Of a DNA stretch of 23,005 nucleotides, positions 14,628-21,202 are shown in pieces. The notes below the pieces were generated by a model. The model ran no database searches. It saw nothing but the letters and a program-made list of their open reading frames with translations, and had not been told where the DNA came from. Both the position numbers and the translations under genes were made by a program. How positions within the stretch are numbered: position 1 is the stretch's first letter; each line of letters opens with the position of its first letter. Source of the DNA: an uncultured Phycisphaerales bacterium (lineage in GTDB: Bacteria > Planctomycetota > Phycisphaerae > Phycisphaerales > SM1A02); the NCBI GenBank assembly GCA_946886375.1, contig CAMPIL010000008.1, forward strand, positions 1 to 23,005, read 5' to 3'.

Positions 14628-14938
14628 CATGCCGTTCATAAGAATGTGATCAACATGCACGCGCCTTTCCCATGATTTTGACGCGATGAGACGCGCTGTT
14701 ACTTTCTGGAAGAAACTGCTCGGCCAGAGGTGATCCGCCTGCATCACATTGGCGATGGATTCTCACCGCTTGAAAATGCCCCCACGTTTCAAAATGAGAA
14801 TCACGTGCTCCTCATGACCTCCCAGAGGTCCTCAGGAATCCGCCCTAAACAGCCGGCCTCGTTGCCTACTCCTCTTGTTGTGCTCGATTGTCGCCGTAAG
14901 CTCCACCCAGCGGGTAAGCACCTGCCGCGGAGACGTCG
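14628..14938. other. 311-bp gap with an imperfect hairpin, no gene seen
   Basis: The only structure noted is GACCTC-CCA-GAGGTC (14816-14830), which extends with two mismatches to about 14809-14837. It has no T-tract. No convincing promoter was picked for the downstream beta-helix gene; its GGAG ribosome site lies at the end of this gap. Confidence 0.5.
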
Positions 14939-16906
14939 ATGCTTGCACAATCTTCCACTGTCAGCGGCAGAATCGCTGCGGCCTTTGCGATTTGCCTCTC
15001 ATTGTGCCTCGCGCCACTGGGCATGGGGCCGCGCGAGAGCACGCAATTTCAACACGGTGTGCTTTATGTTGATGACGATGCACCCTCGGGCGGCGAAGGG
15101 GCATCATGGCAGAGCGCGTTTCGCTATTTGCAGGACGCGCTTTCGTACGCGGCTAATCCCCAGACTGCCGTGATGGAAATCCGTGTGGCGCAGGGGACCT
15201 ACAAGCCAGATCAAGGTGCGAACCAAACGCCGGGCAATCGCAACGCGGTGTTTACGATTCCTGACGGGATCGCGCTACGCGGTGGATATGCCGGGCTGAT
15301 GAGCAATGACCCGGACAAACGCGATTGGCACACGTTTCCCACGATTCTGACCGGCGATCTGCTCGGCAACGACGGCCCGGCGGGCGAGTTTCAGGGCTAC
15401 GACGACAACAGCTACCGGATTAGTATTCTGGTGGGTTCCGATGTGTTGACGACGATCGAGGGTCTCCTCATTCGAGGAGCGGATGGTATCCCGGACGGCA
15501 ACAGTCCTACGGATAGTGGCGGCGGTTTGTATTGCGACACGGGCCGTCTCAACCTATCCAACTGCATGTTCCAGGCGAATAGATCGCCATGGGGTGGCGG
15601 AGCGTATCTGCACGGCTCCGATGCAGAGGTCAGATTCTGCCGTTTCATTCAGAATGAAGTCAATGGCCCAGTAAATTTCGGCGGCGGCCTGTATGGCGGA
15701 AAAGTCTTTGATTCAGAATTCCTTAACAATCGGGCCCGCTTTGCTGCGGGCGGAGCGGGCGCCTCTGGCGGGTACTTTGAAAGATGTCTCTTCCAGAACA
15801 ATTCGGCCGATAGCCACGGCGGCGCAATCAACGGAGGCGGGATGATGATCGATTGCGAATTCATCGACAATTTTTCGCAGGAGGACGGAGGCGCCATTTA
15901 CGGGTTTCCGACGGTCATCAACTGCACCTTCCGAGGAAACCGTGCCGACACGGGCGGCGCGGTGCGCGGCATTGTGACGATCATTGATTCACGTTTCATT
16001 GGCAACGTCACTGCCGGTTATGCGGGCAATGCCTTTTGGGGCGGCGGCACCATCATCAACTGTACATTCATCGGCAACTATTCGGTCTTCACCGATGGCG
16101 GCGGAACTGTTGGCGCATGCACGCACACGACAGGATTGCAGGTATGCGCGCGGGCTGAATTCATCAACTGCATGTTTGACAGCAATTTGTCGTGGCGTGG
16201 TGGAGCCGCGTGGATCGAAGGCAATCAAACCATGTCGTTCACGAACTGCACGTTTACCAACAACACGAGTGTGGACGACAATGGCGGCGCGATTTCGACC
16301 ATTCGCGGACCATTTGTTCCGTCGGGCACGGTCACGGCTCGCAATTGCGTGCTGTGGAATAATCATCCAGGCGAGGTCGTCGGGTTGGTTGATCTGGTTT
16401 TTTGCAATGTCACCAACGGCTGGCCGGGTACCGGCAACATTAGCGCTGATCCCATGTTCCGCAATCTGCTTGGCCCCGACGGCGTTGCTGGCACGGAAGA
16501 CGACGATCTGCGACTCGCGCCAGGCTCGCCGTGCATCGACGCGGGCGACAATAGCGCGCTGCCCGCGGATGAATTTGATCTGGATGGCGAAGGCAATACG
16601 TCCGAGCCGTTGCCAATCGATCTCGATGGCGCGCCGCGCCGTGTGAATGACCCCGCCACGCCAAACACGGGCTATCCACCGCAAGCGCAAGTCATTGTCG
16701 ACATGGGGGCATTTGAATTCACCGATTTTCCCCCACTTCTGGGCGACGTGAATCAGGATGGCGTGGTCAATGTCGTTGACCTCCTTATCGTGATCAACTC
16801 CTGGGGGCCAGGTCCCAACCCATCCGTGTTCATTCCCGCCGATCTGGATCACAACAGCGTGGTCAATCACTTGGATTTGTTGCTCGTCGTCCAACATTGG
16901 GGCTGA
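14939..16906 (+). CDS. Exported right-handed beta-helix protein with C-terminal dockerin pair
   Basis: A 655-residue secreted protein. A signal peptide (AAAFAICLSLCLAPLGMG) is followed by the opening VLYVDDDAPSGGEGASWQSA, FRYLQDAL and RVAQGTYKPDQG, which is common to planctomycete beta-helix proteins (Omp/Pmp-like, choice-of-anchor Q types). Residues 170-490 are repeated rungs of the form INCTFRGNRADTGGAV and FINCMFDSNLSWRGGA, typical of a parallel beta-helix. A segment with PCIDAGDN and DLDGAPR closes the helix. The last 60 residues carry a dockerin pair, GDVNQDGVVNVVDLL and ADLDHNSVVNHLDLLLVVQH. GGAG lies 6 bases before the ATG. The second beta-helix gene starts 20 bases after this stop, so the two are likely one operon. 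Confidence 0.85.
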   Translation: MLAQSSTVSGRIAAAFAICLSLCLAPLGMGPRESTQFQHGVLYVDDDAPSGGEGASWQSAFRYLQDALSYAANPQTAVMEIRVAQGTYKPDQGANQTPGNRNAVFTIPDGIALRGGYAGLMSNDPDKRDWHTFPTILTGDLLGNDGPAGEFQGYDDNSYRISILVGSDVLTTIEGLLIRGADGIPDGNSPTDSGGGLYCDTGRLNLSNCMFQANRSPWGGGAYLHGSDAEVRFCRFIQNEVNGPVNFGGGLYGGKVFDSEFLNNRARFAAGGAGASGGYFERCLFQNNSADSHGGAINGGGMMIDCEFIDNFSQEDGGAIYGFPTVINCTFRGNRADTGGAVRGIVTIIDSRFIGNVTAGYAGNAFWGGGTIINCTFIGNYSVFTDGGGTVGACTHTTGLQVCARAEFINCMFDSNLSWRGGAAWIEGNQTMSFTNCTFTNNTSVDDNGGAISTIRGPFVPSGTVTARNCVLWNNHPGEVVGLVDLVFCNVTNGWPGTGNISADPMFRNLLGPDGVAGTEDDDLRLAPGSPCIDAGDNSALPADEFDLDGEGNTSEPLPIDLDGAPRRVNDPATPNTGYPPQAQVIVDMGAFEFTDFPPLLGDVNQDGVVNVVDLLIVINSWGPGPNPSVFIPADLDHNSVVNHLDLLLVVQHWG

Positions 16907-16926
16907 TGCCCAGAAAGGAGGCTGCT

Positions 16927-17961
16927 ATGCGTCACGTTCTCCTCCCAGTCGTATTTTTCGCAGCATTTCTCTTAGCGGCACTGCTGTCACCACCAAGTCT
17001 CGCCCAGACGACGTGCAGTGGCCAGAGTTGTCCCGGCACTCTTTCGTGCACCTCGACGTGCTATGTCCATTGCCAGCAGCAACTCATGGATGCGCTCGAC
17101 TGCTACGCCACGAATGGAACGTGCAGTCACATCATCATCGACGATCAAACCACACTGAATTTGTGTGATACCATTGAACTGAATGGTGATCACAGTGGCT
17201 TGCACATTACGATTGATGGAACTTTGAAGTGGTACGGCGCATCCAGCGGCAGCATTTGTTTCTTACCCGAGATGATCACGATTGGCGGAACTGCGCACGA
17301 CATTGTGATTGGCGGCAGTGGTAGCGGCGCGCGGTCGATTACCACAAACTACACGTTGTGTCAGGAATGGCATAACCCCACCGGGGGTACGTGCGATGAC
17401 CAAATTTGTGACGTCCCCAGCGGAGGTGTGATTTCACCGCCCAAAGCGATTGCTATTAGAGGAAGTGCGTACAATATTACGATCTCCAACTTGAACGTGA
17501 GCCAGGTCTCATTTGCAATTGAGGTCGCCAGCAGCAGCGTGCACACGATAAGTGTAGATAATCTCAACATGCAGAATGTCCGGTACGGCGTATACGCCAG
17601 TTGCGATTACGGCGTCTCAATCAATGGATGCCAAGTCACCGATGCCTACGGCGCTCACGGCTATCGTTTTTATGCTGACACCGTGAGTGTCACCAATTCT
17701 GGCGCTGAAAATACCGACGGTACGGCTCTATGGATGGTGCTTGGCAGGGATTTCACGCTCGATGAGTTCCAATCCGTGGGAAACCGAATTCGCATCGGAC
17801 CTGACCACGCATCGACAAGCAACGTCGAAAGTTCCGGCGGGACAGGAAATGAGCATATTTCGGTCAAACTAGGTCTGATCGGCGCCTGGTTTGACGAGAT
17901 TACAACGGTAGACGGCATTTCGGTAGGTTTAGGCACTGTCGGGTCAACAGCGAGACCATGA
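16927..17961 (+). CDS. Exported Cys-rich beta-helix-like protein, probably interrupted before its dockerin tail
   Basis: 344 residues to the first in-frame stop. The ATG at 16927 is chosen over one at 16897 because AAAGGAGG ends 5 bases upstream and it starts a strong signal peptide (HVLLPVVFFAAFLLAALLSP, SLAQ). The mature N-terminus is Cys-rich (TTCSGQSCPGTLSCTSTC). Residues 65-330 are short strands with Asn/Ser turns (NITISNLNVSQVSFAIEVAS, HTISVDNLNMQNV), which suggest a parallel beta-helix. The coding style is lower in GC than the flanking housekeeping genes. The stop at 17959 is followed by dockerin sequence in another frame, and then again in this frame, so the true ancestral gene probably ran to 18384. 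It follows the preceding beta-helix gene by 20 bases. Confidence 0.75.
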   Translation: MRHVLLPVVFFAAFLLAALLSPPSLAQTTCSGQSCPGTLSCTSTCYVHCQQQLMDALDCYATNGTCSHIIIDDQTTLNLCDTIELNGDHSGLHITIDGTLKWYGASSGSICFLPEMITIGGTAHDIVIGGSGSGARSITTNYTLCQEWHNPTGGTCDDQICDVPSGGVISPPKAIAIRGSAYNITISNLNVSQVSFAIEVASSSVHTISVDNLNMQNVRYGVYASCDYGVSINGCQVTDAYGAHGYRFYADTVSVTNSGAENTDGTALWMVLGRDFTLDEFQSVGNRIRIGPDHASTSNVESSGGTGNEHISVKLGLIGAWFDEITTVDGISVGLGTVGSTARP

Positions 17962-18384
17962 ACAAGATCTATTGGGGATCGCTGAGTGGATCGATAGTTT
18001 AATCCACGCATGCATCGGCCCAGAGGTCGGACACCGCAGTTGCAAGTACGATATTGATGACCATGGTGCGGTCAATGTCATCAAGCTGCTTGCGGTGATT
18101 GATTCGTGGGCGGTGTCCACGTGGAGGTTTGCTCGAATACGTTATTCTGCGTGGAGAATTGTCGGACCGATGTCACGCCCTTCGATGACGATGACAAAGT
18201 TGACGTCAATGATCTGCTTGCGATCATCAACAATTGGGGCCCGTGTCCGAAGCCAGAAACGCTGGATCAGGACGTGCAGGACTGCATGGATTACGCCACC
18301 GAAGACCTTGAACATGAGCCGTATACGCGCCCGTGGCTCGATGCTGATGATGAGTGCGTGAAGGCTACATGCCAGATTCCCTGA
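17933..18384 (+). pseudogene. Frameshifted dockerin tail of the preceding gene
   Basis: The frame one base ahead of the upstream gene is open from 17933 and contains CKYDIDDHGAVNVIKLLAVI, ending with IDSW at about 18109: a first dockerin half-repeat. The second half-repeat, DDDDKVDVNDLLAIINNWGP (about 18187-18246), lies in the original frame of the upstream gene and continues to a TGA at 18382-18384. Two compensating single-base changes therefore restore one reading frame, for example one extra G in GGG at 17941-17943 and one missing G in GGG at 18108-18110. The tail after the second repeat (TLDQDVQDCMDYATEDLEHE) has no known domain. It is either a real double mutation or sequencing error in G runs. 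Confidence 0.65.
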
Positions 18385-18561
18385 CGGGAATTGGTGTTCC
18401 TCGCGATACAGAGCGGCAGCGAGAGAAGGGAGTCTCGGCTGGAGGCTGTGGCTTCTTTTTCCATAGACGCCAGCGCGGCGAGCAGCGGTCATCCGCCGGT
18501 GTGAGCCGCCGCGCAATATGAACAGTGAGCAAACAGGTTCCAATCGTGTTGATTGACCGGC

Positions 18562-18567
18562 TACAAT
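18562..18567 (+). promoter_or_regulatory. -10 box upstream of homogentisate dioxygenase
   Basis: GGCTACAAT holds TACAAT at 18562-18567, 36 bases before the ATG at 18604. It resembles the GGTTACAAT boxes elsewhere in the window but leaves a short conventional leader of about 30 bases. Confidence 0.4.
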
Positions 18568-18603
18568 TCCTTGTTCGCTTCACCCTCATCCGCGAGTTGA
18601 TCC

Positions 18604-19875
18604 ATGCCCTACTACTCCAAACTCGGCCAACTCCCGCCCAAGCGCCATGTCCAGTTCCGCAGGCCTGACGGTGCGCTCTATTCCGAAGAGGTCTTCGGCA
18701 CCGAAGGCTTTGTCGGCCCCACCTCCACCCTCTACCACATCCACCCGCCCACGCAGGTCACCGGGTGGAAGGCGATGTACTCCACCAAGCCCGAGTACGT
18801 TGAGACCAGTGTGATGCGCATGCGGCACGTCAAGTCCGGCGGTCGAAAGCCCAAAGGCGACCCCGTCACCGGGCGCGTCGTGCTGTTTGGCAACGCTGAC
18901 TGCGAGATGTCTGTCTGCGTGCCCGCTGAGCCCATGAATTACCACTACAAGAACGCGATGGGCGATGAGTGCATCTTCATCCATCAGGGCTCGGGCACGG
19001 TGTACAGCGCCTTTGGCACGCTGAAGTTCGGGCCCAAGGACTACATCCTCATGCCCAAGGGCGTGACGTATCGCATGGCGTTTGACAATCCGGGGGCCAA
19101 CAACGGCGAACACCCGCGCTTTCTCGTGATTGAAACCGCCAACGGCTCTCACATCGGCCCCCCGCCGCGCTACATCTCGAAGAAGACAAGCCAGTTTCTT
19201 GAGCATGCCCCATACTGCGAGCGCGATCTTCGCCTGCCGCAGTTGCCGCTCACGTACGACGAAGCCGGCAAGTTCGAGGTGCGCATCAAGGCCCGCGACA
19301 TGGTGCACGGTTACATCTACGACTATCACCCGCTTGATGTCGTGGGTTGGGATGGCTGCTACTACCCGTACATTTTCAACATCGATGACTTCAGCCCGAT
19401 CGTGGGCAAGCACCACATGCCGCCGCCCACGCACCAGACGTTCGAGGCGCACAATTTCGTGATCTGCTCGTTCTGCCCGCGGCTGCTGGATTTTCATCCG
19501 CAGGCGATTCCCGTGCCGTACAACCACTCCAACCTCGACAGCGATGAGGTGCTGTACTACGTGGAAGGCAACTACAAGGCCCGCAAGGGAATCGAAGTCG
19601 GTTCGCTGACGCTGCACCCGCAAGGCATTCCGCACGGTCCGCACCCGGGCACGGTGGAGGCGTCATTGGGCGCGAAGGAAACCAACGAATTGGCGGTGAT
19701 GTGCGATACGTTCCGGCCGCTGTTCCCGACCGAGGCCGCGCTGGAAATGGATGACCCCGCCTACCCCGACAGTTGGCGGGGCGAACACTTCCCCAAGACC
19801 GCAGGCATGCACAGGCCCGATGGGCAGGCCAAATCGCCAGTAAAAAGCGGCGAGGCAGTGGATACTTGGACTTGA
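18604..19875 (+). CDS. hmgA: Homogentisate 1,2-dioxygenase
   Basis: A 423-residue cytoplasmic iron(II) enzyme of tyrosine and phenylalanine breakdown; it opens the ring of homogentisate to give maleylacetoacetate. The sequence is a two-lobed cupin with the family blocks MNYHYKNAMGDECIFIHQGS, PRFLVIETANGSHIGPP and YYPYIFNIDDFSPIVGKHHM. The probable metal site is His308 and Glu315 in YNHSNLDSDEVLYYVEGNY, together with the His residues of LHPQGIPHGPHPG (338-349). The His-to-Glu spacing is one residue longer than I recall for the human-type enzyme, and fits the shorter bacterial subgroup that carries DEVLYYV. NELAVMCDTFRPL near the C-terminus is also typical. No other tyrosine-degradation gene is nearby. 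Only a weak GAG precedes the ATG. Confidence 0.9.
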   Translation: MPYYSKLGQLPPKRHVQFRRPDGALYSEEVFGTEGFVGPTSTLYHIHPPTQVTGWKAMYSTKPEYVETSVMRMRHVKSGGRKPKGDPVTGRVVLFGNADCEMSVCVPAEPMNYHYKNAMGDECIFIHQGSGTVYSAFGTLKFGPKDYILMPKGVTYRMAFDNPGANNGEHPRFLVIETANGSHIGPPPRYISKKTSQFLEHAPYCERDLRLPQLPLTYDEAGKFEVRIKARDMVHGYIYDYHPLDVVGWDGCYYPYIFNIDDFSPIVGKHHMPPPTHQTFEAHNFVICSFCPRLLDFHPQAIPVPYNHSNLDSDEVLYYVEGNYKARKGIEVGSLTLHPQGIPHGPHPGTVEASLGAKETNELAVMCDTFRPLFPTEAALEMDDPAYPDSWRGEHFPKTAGMHRPDGQAKSPVKSGEAVDTWT

Positions 19876-20180
19876 TCGCCTGAAGTGAAAACAGGCAAAC
19901 TTTGCGGAATGTATCGGTTCACGCCTGCGTGGTGCGTCCTGCGCTTGGATGGATTGCTGAAAACCTGGGCGATTGCTGCCACGTGCACCGTCGGTTGCGG
20001 TACAGTCTCTTGCACATTTCCCTGCTTGGGCTGGCACGTGTGTCAGTCCTGAAGTATGAATGAGGAGTCGTGAGCAGCACGCCAGAAACTTTGTGAGGGT
20101 GACGGGCGTGATCGACGTTCAAGGCAAGTTGAAACAGGAAGCCCGGGATCATTCAACGATGAAGATTCTTGTCGCGATGC

Positions 20181-20192
20181 GTTTCATGAAAC
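20181..20192. promoter_or_regulatory. 12-bp perfect palindrome GTTTCATGAAAC
   Basis: An operator-like dyad in the gap upstream of the terminator at 20275. It is not adjacent to any assigned start. It could be a protein site or part of an RNA fold. Confidence 0.3.
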
Positions 20193-20274
20193 ATTGAACC
20201 TGACCAGGACACCCCGGCCGCGGCGCCCCGAAGACGCAGCGAACCGAAGCAGTGACCGACACATCCCCCTAGCG

Positions 20275-20310
20275 GCACGACCCTACCCTTGTGGAGGGTC
20301 GTGCTTTTTT
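20275..20310 (+). terminator. Strong rho-independent terminator
   Basis: GCACGACCCT (20275-20284) pairs perfectly over 10 bp with AGGGTCGTGC (20295-20304) around a 10-base loop, followed by six T residues (20305-20310). It lies about 400 bases after the dioxygenase stop. Confidence 0.9.
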
Positions 20311-20418
20311 AACTCAGGCGAGGGCGCGAACGGCTGGATCGTTTCAACCGACGCGTCCCATTTCGCGCCCGGAATTCGAGGTTCGCCAGGCAACGTGTCC
20401 GCCAAATCGCAATTGTGC

Positions 20419-20446
20419 TTGCAGCCTGCGGATCAAGTCGTACACT
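20419..20446 (+). promoter_or_regulatory. Putative promoter of the 20477 exported-protein gene
   Basis: TTGCAG (20419-20424) and TACACT (20441-20446) are separated by 16 bases. The predicted start near 20453 gives a 24-base leader containing GGAGG at 20464-20468, 8 bases before the ATG. Confidence 0.5.
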
Positions 20447-20476
20447 GAATAGGCGGCGATTCTGGAGGTTTTCACC

Positions 20477-21202
20477 ATGATTCAGGCGAAACGGGCAGTG
20501 CTGTGTGCGATGGGCGCGGTGACCATGGCATCTCCAGCAAATGCCGAGCTTGCCGGCTTGCGTGTCTTCCGCGAAGAGCCAGGCGGAACGGGCGTTGCTC
20601 CGCCGGGGCCGCCGCGGTGGATTTATCGCGTGTACGCCGAGTTCACAGAGCCAACCGACGTGGTGGCGTCGTGGGGCACAGGACTGGCCAGATGGGGCTT
20701 CGGTGGCGTGTGGAATGTCACTCAGGACGGCACCCCCGGTAGCGGATTCACAAATATCCCAAACGACTTAACGGGCGATCTCGCCCCCTTCGCCTCCGGT
20801 ACCCCAGCTGACTGGGACACCTACATGACCATCGGTGTGTTGTACGGAATTCAGGGGCCAGGCTTCACGGATTACACCACCCCGTTTGCCCTCACACCCC
20901 TGTTCATCACCAATGGATCCAATGAATGGACAGGTCCCGGTGGAGTCTTACTGTTTGGCGATGTTCAGCAAGGATTCGCAAACTACCGCGTGAACGGCAA
21001 CGACACAGATAGGCGCGTGCTTCTCATGCAATTGGTGGTCAATGCTGGAGAGCACGTGCATGGGTCCATCGGACTCAGCTGGAGATCACTTGACGCGCCA
21101 TTTGTCTCCACGGCTGACGTCGCTTTTACTTCCCTTCCGGCTCCATCGGCAACACTCATTCTGATGCTGCTCGGATTCCGACCAAATCGCAAGCGGCGCT
21201 AA
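20477..21202 (+). CDS. Exported protein with weak PEP-CTERM-like end
   Basis: A 241-residue protein of unknown function. The signal peptide KRAVLCAMGAVTMASPANA ends at an ANA-E site. The body (RWIYRVYAEFTEPTDVVASW, GVLYGIQGPGFTDYTTPFAL, LLMQLVVNAGEHVHGSIGLS) is beta-rich and follows the pattern of planctomycete exported proteins with PEP-CTERM tails. The C-terminus LPAPSATLILMLLGFRPNRKRR, written here as LPAPSATLILMLLG plus NRKRR, has the PxP start, a hydrophobic run and the basic end, but the hydrophobic segment is short and lacks the usual Gly-rich core. It has a good GGAGG ribosome site and a promoter. Its stop codon overlaps that of the convergent gene. Confidence 0.7.
   Translation: MIQAKRAVLCAMGAVTMASPANAELAGLRVFREEPGGTGVAPPGPPRWIYRVYAEFTEPTDVVASWGTGLARWGFGGVWNVTQDGTPGSGFTNIPNDLTGDLAPFASGTPADWDTYMTIGVLYGIQGPGFTDYTTPFALTPLFITNGSNEWTGPGGVLLFGDVQQGFANYRVNGNDTDRRVLLMQLVVNAGEHVHGSIGLSWRSLDAPFVSTADVAFTSLPAPSATLILMLLGFRPNRKRR

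Larger units (their letters stand above)
19876..20476. other. 601-bp non-coding region with a terminator, possible small RNA
   Basis: No convincing protein is encoded. A weak hairpin (GCCTG 19878-19882 / CAGGC 19892-19896) follows the dioxygenase stop. A perfect palindrome GTTTCATGAAAC lies at 20181-20192. A strong terminator at 20275-20310 ends something on the plus strand, although no gene precedes it within 400 bases. The stretch 20000-20275 contains several short self-complementary GC-rich segments and a TACAGT hexamer at 20001-20006, so a small RNA ending at the terminator is possible but unproven. Confidence 0.5.

Noticed and set aside
17943..18000. Third reading frame after the 17961 stop as an alternative continuation of the beta-helix gene
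   Set aside because: It reads plausibly for about 19 residues (ETMNKIYWGSLSGSIV) but hits a stop at 18000 and never joins a dockerin repeat. The two-shift model that uses the other frame explains both repeats with fewer changes.
18586..19644. Long minus-strand open frame opposite homogentisate dioxygenase
   Set aside because: Antisense shadow of a clearly recognised enzyme; the product is His/Val/Arg-rich without family features.
20194..20448. Small open frame in the gap before the 20477 gene
   Set aside because: It reads straight through the strong terminator at 20275-20310 and has no ribosome site or recognisable product.
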